A stretch of DNA of 64,000 bases from Portunus trituberculatus (GCF_017591435.1 NC_059303.1:5760360-5824359); one strand, 5' to 3'; shown: positions 37,577 through 50,058, counted from the first letter of the stretch. The notes: generated by a model not told the origin, from the sequence alone. Numbers and translations are program-made.

Positions 37577-38488
37577 AAAGGCGCTAAAAAAGTTGTGGGA
37601 AGAAAAATCTGATAAAAAAGAGAGGGAACAAAAGACGGAGAAGAGGTTCGCTACGTCATAGGAGAAAAAAATCAAAATAAATGAAAGGGAAAGGGATGGG
37701 AGGGACAAGAAAAGCGAACAGACAGACACGAAGAGCTGTCAGCATCTTCCAGGTCATTCATTACGTCAGCAGCCTCCGTTGTGACGCACGTAACGATTTA
37801 ACCAACTCGTTTACCAGCCGATAACGAGCTGGACAGGCCTTCCATCTCGCCTTAATTGTCCCACGCTGCGAGAAGTCAATTAGGACACGCTCTATCTTCT
37901 CTCCGCAGGTAAGGACGCCCTTGCCTTCCCTTCCCTGAGTAATCAAGGGAAGGTGAACCGCAAGGCAGGCTTAAGTAAGGGGACTTCAAAGTATTCGTAA
38001 GGCTTAAATCTGACCTTTGAGCACTACAACTTTCCCTTCATGTACATATGTAGAGTATGAAATATAGATCCTTTTGGTTAAAACTGGATGTGAAAGGGAT
38101 GGGGAGGGAATGAACACAGGAGGCACTAAAGGAATGGGAGAGGCAGAATGAGAACATGGTTGTAATAAGGAGTGAGAGAAAAGATGGGAGGTAATACGAT
38201 ACCGTGGAAGGACACTGCACCGCAACTTATTATCATAGTCATTATTCTGCTATAGGTGGGAGAAAAGTTCACATTATTCATGGTGATATACAAGCAGCAT
38301 ATAATGTGGTGGAAAAAATAACTTAAGGTACACGTGGATAAATATGTCGTTAGTATGAAGAGGAAGAGGAGGAACAGTGTTGGACGGAGACTCCGTGACT
38401 GATGTTGGCGCGATATTTAAATGAATAGTCATTCCATTCTTATCTAAGACAGATGTGAAGATATTTGGAAGAATATTAGTTTTACGTA

Positions 38489-38491
<3 letters not shown>
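37577..38491. other. unique sequence, nothing recognised
   Basis: No supported feature. Confidence 0.45.

Positions 38492-38573
<82 letters not shown>
38492..38573 (+). repeat. (GA)41 microsatellite
   Basis: 41 GA units. A short (ACT)n run follows at about 38671-38692. Confidence 0.97.
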
Positions 38574-38575
<2 letters not shown>

Positions 38576-39920
38576 ACAAACATTCACCACTACTACCACC
38601 GTCACTCTCACCATAAATATCATTATCCCCACTACCATTTCCATTACTACTATTGCAATCACCATCACAACGAGAACTACTACTACTACTACTATACTAA
38701 ACTATACACAGCCGGTTGCCTCCAATAGTGCATACTAGCGGTGTCTATAACAATATTGATACATTGTAGTGTCCTCGTCCTGACCAAGCACCTCCCGCAG
38801 CCTACAGTGCCGCACGACTCACACAATGGCACTGCACGACACCATCTGCCACCCATTGTTGTGTACTTTTACGGAGATTTACCTAAGGCTGGGAGCGGGA
38901 GAGAGGCGGCACAAGTTCATGTGTCTCTTTAGTCAGCGATATTCAACACACCACGAAGCGTCCTATGATGTATGGAAAAGACTAGGGATTTCACCTCTCC
39001 CTCTTTCTCTCTGGGTAAGGGTAGTAATTTTCAAGGAAGATTTGATATCCACGGCTGGCTGCTGGCTGTGGTTACAGTGACAGGTGAATCTCTGCGGTGC
39101 CACACACACTCTGCCCTCAGACAACCACCGCGCTGCTGTTTGTTTCCCCAGCCTGGTTTTCTTCCCCCATGACCAGAATTGATGTTATTCATGCAAACTG
39201 TCGCCAGTGTTAGAGCTGAGCGGGGCGGTGAGTTCTGCACTTCTGTGGGTGTTGCCAGTGATCCAGGCGACAGTTCACGGGGGGCGCGGGATGCTGTGGC
39301 CTCACGTCACCACCGTGCTGCGATGCTTCCATGTGTCACTCCCTTTAACCACAGACAGTTTGATATAATAATTATAAAACCGGTCGCGTGCGTGAGTGCG
39401 TGCGTAGTTAAGGAACATTCTTATTTCCCAGCGCCGGGACCCCATAAAACCTTAATGCACAGAAGTCATGAAACAACTTCAGTAAGTGGAGAATAAAACT
39501 AAATTTTTTTTGTCAGTGCTCGTGCCGCCTGCCAGTCTTCACACGCTCGGCCGCAACGAGACACTTGAGAGCAATAAACCCTCCCGCCGAGGACGCCGCC
39601 CGTGTCCCGCGCCAGGGGTCGTAAGCGTGAGTACTTTACGATAAATACTTTTATTCTTTATCTTTATGGAAACATTGTAAAGAAACAAAAGTCTTTAGCC
39701 GACAAAGAAACTGCGCATATAGAGGACAAAACTGGAGGTCATGGAGGGCGGTGAGGCTCTTTGAGGATTGCCTGTTTCTGCCGCGCCTTTTTGAACACCT
39801 GCGCCCAACACCACCGCACGGTAAGGGATTGCAGCGCCTGTATTTGTCTAAGCAACTGCCGCATCTGTGTGACTTCAGTGTGTTTTCCGGCCATATTAGC
39901 ACGCAGAGCCGCAGCAGGAA
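38574..39920. other. unique sequence, possible transposon interior near its end
   Basis: No SSR longer than a few units. Several non-repetitive open frames of 60-105 residues on both strands, none recognised. The last 300 bases may be the inside of the hAT-like element that ends at 39943. Confidence 0.4.
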
Positions 39921-39943
39921 TACCACCTGTTGAGAACCACTGG
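39921..39943 (-). mobile_element. hAT-like terminal inverted repeat, one end only
   Basis: On the minus strand this reads CCAGTGGTTCTCAACAGGTG. The CAGTGGTTCTCAAC start is the classic terminus of many hAT elements, and the following GTGGTA fits the common pattern. I could not find the other terminus or an 8-bp target duplication, so the element (extending toward lower coordinates) is truncated or too diverged. Confidence 0.5.
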
Positions 39944-40620
39944 CTAAGAGGGATGCTAAACAGTCATGGAGCAGGATCCCGGTGGAACGCCCTTCTCCAC
40001 CACCTCCTCATCGAGGCCCATCACACATTGCTGTCACACTATCGAAGACAGGTGAGTTGACATTTAATCCTCACCATCCCACAAACCCTCCATTAAAATT
40101 TGCACCAAGGCTTAATTTACAAGGAATAAGAAACCATCATTACAAAATAAGGCGAGCAGATCCGGATGTGTGGGCGAGACTGTCCAGATTGTAGCCTCTG
40201 TGTGTGACCACGACGGCAGCTCCTCATTAGTCTTGGTGATGATTTATCAGAAACGCCTGCCCGTCAAATGAGCTGCATTGTCTGCCAATTAAAGGCGGAA
40301 TTAGCATAGAAATGTAGGCATTGGTGGTGGTGCAGCCATACCTCTCAGCCCAACACATACCTTGCTGAGGGAATGGAGCCCACGGCCTATCCTACAACGC
40401 GCGAAAGGCTCATTAATGTGCCAGAACTACGCCAGCTGACAAGACATGGCGTCGCTGTCAGTAGTGCCCAATGTCAGCGCATCTCATCGCCACACTGATT
40501 GGTGTGCGGCGCGAGGCTCACACCGGCCAAGCTCCTGTCGCGGCAGCCTGCAGGTGGCGACAAATTATGGCAGGCAAGTGATAAGTGAAGTTGACAACTG
40601 CAGATAATACATTACACACA
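39944..40620. other. unique sequence, nothing recognised
   Basis: Non-repetitive; CCAATTAAAGGCGGAATTAG near 40287 is an AATTA pair of possible regulatory interest only. Confidence 0.4.
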
Positions 40621-40643
40621 CATACACACACAAACGCACACAA

Positions 40644-40738
<95 letters not shown>
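40621..40738 (+). repeat. (CA)n microsatellite with ACGC interruptions
   Basis: Two CAAACG interruptions, then about 45 clean CA units at 40647-40736. Confidence 0.97.
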
Positions 40739-40739
<1 letters not shown>

Positions 40740-42237
40740 GTAAACATCCAATGACATATATAAAAAAAGAAATACTCATTTTCCCTCTCTCCCAAGAACC
40801 TTCACTCCCACACACTTCCCAACACGCATCACGAAGAACGTTTCCTCGAAAAAACAATCAGGAGAAGCTAAGATCGATTCCTAGAACACAGATTGAAAAC
40901 GGAAAGCACTCACTGATTAAAAGAAAAAAAGAAAAATCACACGCAGAACTCTTACTTCCCACTGAATCGTCTTCACAATGTCCCTTTTTTCTTTGCCCTT
41001 TCCATCTGACGTTCTTCTCACGTCACGTATCGAACACACTCTCCCTTCAAAACTCTTCCACAAATCAAGCACGACGCTACTCACCTTCCCCTTCCTTGTA
41101 ATTCCTGTTTCTCCCCTTCCCATGCACTCGACTCCTCTCCCTCTCCCTTCGCAGCCCTAAACAGGAATTCTTTTGTATCACCAGCGTTGAAAATGACCAT
41201 GAATATGAAGTTAAGCCGCCATAACCGCCGGGACTCGACCACAATAAAGTGAACAAGGTCTTGATGGGCGGCTGTATCCCATAATACCGGGTAATGTGAC
41301 AAGACCGGGGTGTGGGACGGGAGGAAGAAGCCGAGGGGAGGACACAGAGGAAGAGAGGGGAGGTAGGAACAGGAGGGAAGAGGCAAAAATGTGCGAGAAC
41401 AACATAGCCACATATCATAATAATCATAAAACATGGCCTGCTTAGCTCTGTCAACCCTCACCCTCACTCAACCTCACGCCCCAACATGCATGACGATGAA
41501 GCCTCCGCCCACTCCTCCCCCCATGACACGCACGCCCTTTCTCCTCCCCCCATCTATCTACCTCTCCCTTCTCCCCAAGCATCCTTTTTATCCTCCTACC
41601 AGTGTACTCGTCCTCTCCTTATCCGTATTATATCTCAGTGACTATCCCTCCTCACCCACGGTCTGAAAACACGCACACTCTCCCCTCTCCCCACCACCAA
41701 ATGAGCCTCCTGTTCTTCCCCACCACCAAGCTTATTTTCCCCTTATCCTCATCATTCCTCACTGACTTCCCCTTCCTCTCTTCCTCACTACCATGCACAG
41801 GGCTTCCTCATGCTAGCCACTCCCTCCAGTTCACTTCAGTTCCCTTTCCCCTTCCCAACTAGATAAAACACAGCTCCACCTCTCCATTACTCCACCCTCT
41901 TCCTAGGTATATCATTATGTCTATCTGCTCCACTCCCATATGTATCCACTCCACCATTTCTCCTCTCTCTCTCTCCACTCGTCCCTCTCCACAGTCTGTT
42001 CCACTACGCATAAACAGACAAATAATCATGGGACGTAACGAGACAAGGAGGATGATAATTACCACCAAGATTCGCTAAATTGAGGGTTTTCTCTTTGACA
42101 AAGCCTCATTATCAGTATTTACTTTGTAGTCTTTTTTAACTAAAGGCCCCGAATGGACCATCATGTCTTCTTACGAAATTACAGCACATTATCCTCTTCC
42201 CCACCACCTTACTAAACGACTTTATGTATAAGTGTTG
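40739..42237. other. unique, pyrimidine-rich from 41.4 kb
   Basis: CTCCCC-type DNA at 41.45-42.0 kb generates several short open frames. No gene recognised. Confidence 0.45.
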
Positions 42238-42279
42238 TAGTGGTGGTGGTGGTGGTGGTGGTGGTGGTGGTGGTGGTGG
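42238..42279 (+). repeat. (GTG)n trinucleotide repeat
   Basis: 14 GTG triplets. Confidence 0.97.
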
Positions 42280-43383
42280 AATGAGGGGAAGAAAAGCAGT
42301 GGGTTGTCACTTGGGGTGGAAATCGTGTCCAGCTTGGTTCATAGTGAAAAATACATCAGCGAGGGGCTTTGGTGCTTCGAGGGCCGTGGCGAGGCGCTAG
42401 GCTGTGGGCGGATAGGGGCGGAGAGGGAGAAGCCATGTGACAGTTGAAAAAAATATCATGGAAGTCGCCACAAGAATTAACCTTATAATTTTTTACTATC
42501 ATTATTATTTCACCAGCTAAATTTTTGCACCGAATATTCGTACACTACACTGTTTCATAGTTGAATAATTAAATTTCTACATTTCTTATTTATCTCTTTA
42601 TTTATTTATTTTTTCATCTCTTTCAACACTTAGCACAGCATACGCTAGACACACTTGATTCACACATTTCCGTATCTATTTTTCTTTTCGTTCACTATTC
42701 TTTTTTTTCACACGTCAGTTTCGTACTTTCTTCCTCCGCATCTCCCCTTTCCTCCTCCCGTTTCTTCCCGCCGCACGTAAGATTTTTCCAAACCCTCCCG
42801 CCCCTTTAAACTTCCTCCCAGACCATCGTTCCTTCCCTCTCCTCTTACCAGGGCAATCATTTTCTCCCTCGTTCGTGCCTCCCTCTCTTCTCTTCTCCCT
42901 CCTTCCTTCCTCTCGTTTCCTCTCTCCCTTCCTCTCTTCCTAACTCTTCCTTTCTTCTTCCTCGTGACCTTCCCGTCCAGTTTACTTCCTGTTTTTCTTC
43001 CCTCCTCAACCCTTTACCTTTACGTTACCGAGGTGAAAATGTTTGTTGCTTACCTTTCCTTTCTCCTTCCGCACTCTCACTTTTCTTAGTGTCTTCATAT
43101 TTCTTTCTTTTTTTCTTCTGGCCACCAAAGTTTACTGTTTTCGAGGTATTTATTCTTCTGCTTTTTCTTTTTCTTCAGTGCCACCAAACGTTACCATTTT
43201 TTTTTCTTCCAAGATATTTTGTTCTTCTTTTCCTTCTGCTTTTTCTTCCTCGATCGACAATTTTGTGATGCATTTCCAGCGTTAGTAAGGAGTGAAATCA
43301 GTTTTATCTCCTTTATCTTCTTCTATTTACCTAACTTCCTCTAAAACTACAAGAAACTTACCGATAGTTTCATCTGCAATACT

Positions 43384-43384
<1 letters not shown>
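42280..43384. other. unique, then pyrimidine-rich
   Basis: TTCC and TTTCTT-rich at 42.7-43.3 kb; no gene. Confidence 0.45.
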
Positions 43385-43415
<31 letters not shown>

Positions 43416-43416
43416 G
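43385..43416 (+). repeat. (AAAAG)5 pentanucleotide repeat
   Basis: An A run passes into AAAAG pentamers. Confidence 0.93.
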
Positions 43417-43589
43417 CCAATGAAAGGATGAAAAATATACTGCTATATCCATTTTTTCCCTCTAAAATCATACCATTTATTTGATTCTCTACCAAATACT
43501 CTAATTTTCACCTTCCTAAAAGGCCTAGAAACGTAAAATAGACACTTCATACCCTCTTCTCCCATTAAAACCTCCCATTATCACATTGA

Positions 43590-43670
43590 CTATCTTTCTC
43601 CTCCTCCTACTTCTCCTCCTCCTCTTCCTCTTCCTTCTCTTCCTCCTCCTCCTCCTCCTCCTCCTCCTCT
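43590..43670 (+). repeat. (CTC)n, interrupted
   Basis: CTC and CTT triplets, cleanest at 43643-43670. Confidence 0.88.
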
Positions 43671-43983
43671 CTCATCTCTGATCTCTTGTTAATAGTCCCT
43701 CCTTCCTCCATGTACGATTATCCCTTCCTCCCTCTTTCTCACCCTCCTCCCCTCCTTCTCCCTTCCATCTTCCTTCCTCTCCCTTGCTCTCCCTAGTCAT
43801 GCCGCGGATACCATCATTCAACGCCCCCTCTCATTCCCTTCCTATTCTCCCCATCACTTCCCTACATCCCTATTCCTAGCCTCCATTCCCTTGGGTCTCC
43901 GCGCAAGATTACTAAGAAGAGAACATTTCCTAGTTTTGTGATGGCTGTTTGTGTTGTTTTAATTCGAATATTGGTTACTGTGT
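43671..43983. other. pyrimidine-rich unique sequence
   Basis: CTCCCTTCC-type DNA; nothing else. Confidence 0.45.
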
Positions 43984-43984
43984 C

Positions 43985-44035
<51 letters not shown>
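43984..44035 (+). repeat. (CT)n microsatellite
   Basis: 26 CT units followed by CACCAG; inverted with the GA tract 130 bases downstream. Confidence 0.97.
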
Positions 44036-44039
<4 letters not shown>

Positions 44040-44163
44040 GGGGCCTCGTACTCAGTCACGCGAAAAATTATATACATGAAAAATATGTTGAATAGTTGAC
44101 CCCCAAAATAGAAGGAACCAAACAAGACGAGGGGACGAAAGTGGAAAGAGATGAAAAAGGGGG

Positions 44164-44165
<2 letters not shown>

Positions 44166-44218
<53 letters not shown>
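44166..44218 (+). repeat. (GA)n microsatellite
   Basis: About 26 GA units, reverse complement of the preceding CT tract. Confidence 0.97.
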
Positions 44219-44220
<2 letters not shown>

Positions 44221-44582
44221 AAAGATTAAAGAAATGACTGAGATGAAGAGAAAACTAGGACGAAAGAGAAGAAATATATAAGATCATAAAAAAATGAAAA
44301 ATAAACACCAGGAACCACTAAAAAACAAAAAAAAGATGTGAAAAACCTACAAAAAAAGAAATTAATAAAGAAATGGAAGAAAAAATAGAAAAAAAAAAAA
44401 AAAACACAGGTGGGGAATGAGAGGAAACGACAAGATAAAGAAGAACGAAACGAATGCATGTAAAAAGAGAAAGGAGGAAGAGGGCAGGAGTGGATAGAAT
44501 TGCTGTCGACTTGCAGAAGTTACTTGATACACTGAACTATGAACACGATCTTAACTACGTGCCTCAAGAAAAACACGAAGTT
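44219..44582. other. A-rich sequence
   Basis: AAAAAAT and AAAGAAA words dominate; nothing else. Confidence 0.45.
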
Positions 44583-44642
44583 AGGAGGAGGAGGAGGAGG
44601 AGGAGGAGGAGGAGGAGGAGGAGGAGGAGGAGAAGGAGGAGG
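44583..44642 (+). repeat. (GGA)n trinucleotide repeat
   Basis: About 19 GGA triplets with one AGA interruption. Confidence 0.96.
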
Positions 44643-44877
44643 TAAAAGAAAGAGTAAGAAAACTTTAACTTCAAAAGCGGACGGACAGTGAAGACACGAG
44701 ACCACTAAAAGAAAAAGAAGAACTCAGAAGACGAAGAGGAAACTGACACGAAACGGGGAATGCCGGAAAACGAAAAGAAAAAAAAAGAAAAAAAGAAAAA
44801 ACGAGGTTGAAGAAGCAAATATACGAAGACAAGAAGAAAGAGAAACAAGACACTAAAGATGGAGATACACACGAAAG

Positions 44878-44881
<4 letters not shown>

Positions 44882-44949
<68 letters not shown>
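44882..44949 (+). repeat. (GA)n microsatellite
   Basis: About 34 GA units in A-rich surroundings. Confidence 0.97.
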
Positions 44950-44951
<2 letters not shown>

Positions 44952-45167
44952 TGAAAAAAATAGAACCTAACAGGAAACAACTTTGTGAATGGTAGTAGAA
45001 ATATACAGGAAAAACATCATGACTAGCGGACCAAAACAGACACACTCACGAAAAGGAAGATAAAAAGAAGAGGAAAAAAAAAAAAGCATACGAGGAAATG
45101 AACATGTAATGGATAACAGACAACGAGAATGTGCTAGACACAGAGAGCCTTGTTGAAACACCTCATT

Positions 45168-45172
<5 letters not shown>

Positions 45173-45237
<65 letters not shown>
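45173..45237 (+). repeat. (GA)n microsatellite
   Basis: About 32 GA units. Confidence 0.97.
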
Positions 45238-45242
<5 letters not shown>

Positions 45243-45309
45243 TCAAATCATAATTACTGAGAAGGAAAAGAGCAAATTTTCTTTTTCAGGCTTTGCCTTT
45301 CTCTCTGAT

Positions 45310-45335
45310 TGCTTGTACGTCTGTCTGTCTGCCTC

Positions 45336-45380
<45 letters not shown>

Positions 45381-45614
45381 GTGCATGAATGTTTCTAACT
45401 CTGTTTTTCACTATGTATCTGCCTATGTCTATCTGTCTGACTGTCTGTCTGGAGGTAGTGTGTATGCATGTTCATATCTATTTCTGTTTGTTTTACTCTT
45501 TGCTTGTCTGTCTATCTGTATGTCAGTCAGTCTGTCTGTCTGTCTACACGTTTGCTTGTTTCTGTCTGGCTGTGCATGTCATTCTGTGTATCTCTGAATC
45601 TGCCTGCCTGCCTG

Positions 45615-45616
<2 letters not shown>
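45310..45616 (+). repeat. (CTGT)n tetranucleotide region
   Basis: Clean CTGT at about 45337-45376, decayed CTGTCTG words to 45.58 kb, and four CTGC tetramers at 45600-45615. Similar in composition to the decayed CTGT region at 1.99-2.4 kb but much younger. Confidence 0.88.

Positions 45617-45707
<91 letters not shown>
45617..45707 (+). repeat. compound (CT)n(CA)n
   Basis: CT to 45684 then CA; grows directly out of the CTGC tetramers. Confidence 0.97.
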
Positions 45708-46083
45708 TTTGTGACACATGGGGAACCGGTCTTTTCGAGCCTCATTAGTATAAGAAGCCCCGGGACTTGCAGATGATAACGATAACACCCGCATAAAGAA
45801 TGACAAAATCAAGGTAATTACACCTCATCAGGCGGCGAGGCGGGCGGAGCGTCACTCTGCTTGCTCCGGGGCGACGAACCTTAAATTATGCCGTTATAGT
45901 AATACGCTATAGAGACGAAACCCACGAGTAATGGCACGCCGCGAGGATACAACCACCGCTTGTCGTGAGCATTATCATTACTAGTGTTTTTCTGTTCCGC
46001 CCTGCCTCGAGGCGAGTGGCACAAGGCCCTCAGCAGCTGCAGGGTGAAGGCGTGTTGAGCTGGTGGTGGTTCGGAAATCTTAT
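45708..46083. other. unique sequence, nothing recognised
   Basis: Non-repetitive up to the first MITE. Confidence 0.45.
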
Positions 46084-46295
46084 GCCTGTATTCTTAAACG
46101 CTTCGCTCTCATTACGACTGTTCTTAAAAGCACAAATTTTATCAACCAGTTCTTCAAGAGTTGTTTCTGCTAATAACGTAGAAATCGTGTTAACTCGCCA
46201 CTAAAACCAAATAAGCATCCTTAAAATCCATGCAATTTCAGCCAGAGTTTATTAAAGGTAGTGGAAGTGTGGCCAGGAAATGTTTCAGTATATGC
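46084..46295. mobile_element. MITE copy 1, TIR family A
   Basis: Starts GCCTGTATTCTTAAACGCTT and ends with a sequence whose reverse complement is GCATATACTGAAACATTT. The interior is AT-rich (CCTTAAAATCCATGCAATTT, TTATTAAAGGTAGTGG) and non-coding. It is aligned unit by unit with copy 2, which follows after about 12 bases. Confidence 0.68.
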
Positions 46296-46307
46296 ATGGA
46301 CTTGATT

Positions 46308-46528
46308 TTTGTATTCTTAATGCTTTGCTCTTTCACCATGGCTATTTTCCAAAGACACAGAAATAATCAGCATGGGTCTCAAGGGTGTTTCTCCTCATAA
46401 TGAAGTTATAAATCTTGTTAATTTGTCACTAGAATTAAATAAACACCCTTAAAAACATGTGTAATTTCAAAACTTCATCAACTCCCTTAAAGTTAGTGGC
46501 GGTTTGGTTAAAAGCGTTTCAGTATATG
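46308..46528. mobile_element. MITE copy 2, TIR family A
   Basis: Starts TTGTATTCTTAATGCTTTGC then TCTTTCACCATGG, very like the 26.4-kb element. It ends with the reverse complement of GACCATATACTGAAACGCTT. Shared interior words with copy 1 include GTTAATTTGTCACTAGAATT versus GTTAACTCGCCACTAAAACC, and CCCTTAAAAACATGTGTAAT versus TCCTTAAAATCCATGCAATT. Confidence 0.72.
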
Positions 46529-47041
46529 GTCTTTGCTCGTATTTGGGGCTCTTCAGAAAGGTCACAATGCTTGCAGACTCGCGTTTTTTTTTTCCGTGTT
46601 TTTTTTTTACTACAGTTATGAGCTGAGATGTTTTGCTTGGCTAGCCTTGAATACACGGATAGTGGACAGATATGAGTGGATAGTGGCTGATGAAGAACCG
46701 GACGGGAAGGTGAGATAAGACGTTTTGTTCAGGTGGCGTGGAATAAACTTGTAAGTGACAGAGATGAGAGGATAATGTTCAGAGAAGCTTTTCTTATGCC
46801 GTTATATTATAGAAGCTGGTGACGGTGGTGGTTTATTAGTTAAAATAAGGTAACTTAAAAATAATGCAAAATAAACAAGATAATCACACAAAAAACCGTG
46901 TATATTATGTTTATTTCTGGCAGAGAAGCTTAAGAAATACAAATAAATATCTCTGTTAAACTTCCTTGATCCCACAACATTCTAACAAATACTTCTATCT
47001 CCTCACTTCATGTAGTTCTTTGTCCTTTGTTCACCTTGTAG
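46529..47041. other. unique sequence, AT-rich
   Basis: No element or gene recognised. Confidence 0.45.
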
Positions 47042-47249
47042 CCAAAACAAACACGAGTCTCCAATGTCTCCAGAGTCTGCATCTGTTCAAGCAATGCTAA
47101 ATGAAATGATGAGATCGGGACGTCCATATCGGCTCACCTTTCTCTGTCAGGTGCCGCTACTTGAGGTCAGTGTCTCCGTGCCCCGGCCACTCAGTTCAGC
47201 TCGGTGTGTCGCTGCTCTGAACGCCACTTGGGTACCTAACACCACCTGA
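47042..47249 (+). other. weak exon candidate, unknown product
   Basis: A frame open from about 47016 includes 61 residues after ATG at 47064. It is not low-complexity in its first half (SVQAMLNEMMRSGRPYR). A pyrimidine-leaning TTCACCTTGTAG ends at 47041 like a splice acceptor, and TGTCAG/GTGCCG near 47150 could be a donor. I recognise no family, and short open stretches like this occur by chance, so this is only the least repeat-like coding candidate in the window. Confidence 0.15.
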
Positions 47250-49049
47250 ACACGAACATGAACGTACCTACTTAACTGTATGCAAAAGAAGGTGTCATGT
47301 AAGAGGCTATTATGTCCAGCAAGTGCAGGTGTCCAGGCTCGTGTTAATGTAAATAATATTTTAACTTCCTCTGTTCTTCTCTAACACGCCGCTATCTTTC
47401 TCTCCCCTCCCTTCTCCCCAAGGAAAAAAAAAGGTGGGAAAAATAAAACTGTAGTGGGCGGCGTGATAAGAATAACCTGAGCACTGGGACGACGCTCGCA
47501 TTTAAAGAGCCATATATTTTCTCGTAGACAACTAAACCAATTTAATTCACTCGCACAAAAGGCATGGCGTTCCAAATTAGTAAGAGGCCGCGTGTGTCAG
47601 TGAAAAAAAGGGTCCAAAGTTCTGCTGTCACTGATGAGAGATAGTGCCCAGGGATGATGAAGAGGCCCAAGAAAAGAAAGACGATGAGGACTATGACACA
47701 GACGATCGGTAGCTTTTTGGGGCTGCATATCTACCACAGCTGGGCAAGCAAAGGCATGGCGGTGTGTAGGAAAGGCAGGGAAGGGACGAGAGGGACTTTC
47801 GCGGAGGATGCAGAGTAAAAGCACTAGAGAGAGAGGAGACTCCGTTGGACCAGGAGGGAGGCTTAGAACTATGAAGCACTTTTGAGAGAAACAAAATCAA
47901 GGTACAAAACTATATTGTGTATGGTGGGGCGGGGATGACGAAAAGAGACAATTGTAAGGATAGAGGGGGCAGAAATGGAAGAAAGTGGGGCAGTTATGTG
48001 TTGGAACCCGTAGGAATAGTCAACAAGAAACAGTTTCAAGATGTAGATAGAAATGACGACAGGAATGGGACAAGCTAAGTGAGCTGAGGAGGGGGAAGGA
48101 CAGGACGGGGTGAGTAATGTCTGTGTAGGGATGGGACGGGGATGATGAAGGGGAGGTAGTGAGAGGAAAAGAACAAAATCTGGGCGTGGGATGTGCGTGC
48201 CCTCGGCAAGGCCACGGCAACGTAATGGGCCAGTGAGGGGAGATTGCCGCTCCCCTCACGTCGCCATGGAAACCCTAATGTACTTAGTGACTCACAAGAT
48301 ATAACAATAGTAGTTTACGTTGAGTCAATGGGCTTCATAAGGTGGGTGAGCATTCCGTAAAGCTGGGAACTGCACTTAATATGGCGCTGAATGATGGAGG
48401 CGATGGTACTGATGGTGATGATGATGGCGAAGGAGGAGGACGGGAACGAGGAAGAGAACCGTTACAGATTATTTTTTCAGCAATTCTGATATCACTAGGA
48501 AGGGAAATGGACGGATTGACAGGTGACAGATTACAAATATGAAAATAAAACAATATATGACGTAAATTCTTCTGTGAACGGCGGTAGTTCATAGCAGTAC
48601 AAACATCCCATACGCTAAACTATCGTTATTGTCCCTCCCTCACCGTGCCAATTTATCAACAAACAATCCGTGTGTCAATCTGTATAAAGCTCGACGTCAC
48701 TGTACAAGCAAGCGCCACCTACTTGCCGCAGCCCACCATGCCTCGGCGGCCCAGACTCTCGCCAGCCAGCCGTTAATCTGTCACTTGGTGCTCGAGCGAG
48801 ATCTCATTGTGAGTTGTCTTGAGGTGCAGACATGTTTTTGCTATTATGGTGAATTCCCTTTCAGATGAAACTTAAGAGATACAGGTTTAGGAATTGAGTT
48901 GTGAGGCGCGCGGAGTAAGTTATCGTGTGGCATCATTAAGACGAAAGCCACTGGGAGTATTAAGAGAGATAGGTGAGAGAAAGTAGACACCTTGGCCAAC
49001 AGAGAAACACACCTCATCTGGCGCAACAGCCGTCTATCACTCACTACTT
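47250..49049. other. unique sequence, 1.8 kb without SSR
   Basis: Purine-rich at 47.6-48.2 kb. Short open frames on both strands, none recognised. Confidence 0.45.
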
Positions 49050-49330
49050 CTCATCCTCCTTTCACTCGGCGAACATCATCAAGCTAAACACATCGCACCT
49101 CACTCATCAAACTTGTTCTCGCTCATAAAGACTCATAATAGTCATCACACCTCATCTTACTCTATATGCCTTACTTAACAAACCATCCCACTCTGCAGAT
49201 CTCTTCCTACAGAAAACTTTTATGGAACAAACCTTTCCACAGCAACATGCCTTATATCACTCAACAAAACTAATTATAGTCAACATATCTCATCTTAGTT
49301 AAACCTTATCTCACTCAACCAACCTCTTTC
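49050..49330 (+). repeat. decayed tandem repeat, unit about 138 bp
   Basis: TAGTCATCACACCTCATCTT at 49139 and TAGTCAACATATCTCATCTT at 49277 mark two diverged units. CTCACTCATCAAAC and TCACTCAACCAACC are further paired words. The earlier boundary is uncertain. Confidence 0.55.
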
Positions 49331-50010
49331 CATTCCCCGTCCGACACACCCCATCGGTACTCACGTGGGCTGCATGACACGTGTAGCTCTCCTCCATCCC
49401 AGCACACACTCACCTGAAGAAAAGAAATACAAACATGAAAAACACTTTTAATACTATAATCCTAAAGAAAATACATGATAAGTGGAAAACCTTTACACAA
49501 CTGATGTAATAAAAGAGGAAGTTTGTAAATATTTATCCATTCTACACCCAGACTCTCCTACACTTCCCTAGAGGTGCTTAGGCCGCCACTTGAGCCTTCC
49601 AAACACAGGCCAAGTGTACACCTGCGTCGCCTTTTGTCTCCCCCGCCATCGTGAGCCTCGCAACAATGGCACCGTTGAGTAGTCATCGTGCCCACTCACA
49701 CCTGTCACATTTTCTAGCCTTGATCTTTATTTCCACGAGCCTCCATTACCCATTGAGTGTCTGCAAGTATGGTAACACTGCCACATATCACACCGGAGGG
49801 AACACTCTAGGGTTACACTCGAATATGATACCTGTTTTGATGTCCCCTCTTGATCTGAAGGAGAGTTGTTCGATAATGATGACTATTTGTTTTTCACTTT
49901 GTATTGCTGTATCGCTCGAGACTCACCTTGCTCATGTTAAAGTTGCTTTTATTAGTGAAATCATCGACATACACATTGTTTAAAGAGATGCAGATAATTT
50001 TGTATGTAAT

Positions 50011-50011
<1 letters not shown>
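49331..50011. other. unique sequence, nothing recognised
   Basis: A 110-residue frame at 49651-49983 has no recognised domain. Confidence 0.45.

Positions 50012-50055
<44 letters not shown>
50012..50055 (+). repeat. (CT)n microsatellite
   Basis: 22 CT units. Confidence 0.97.

Positions 50056-50058
<3 letters not shown>

Noticed and set aside
39651..40060. Paired 91- and 99-residue frames on opposite strands
   Set aside because: Lie across a hAT-like terminus and show no transposase motif.
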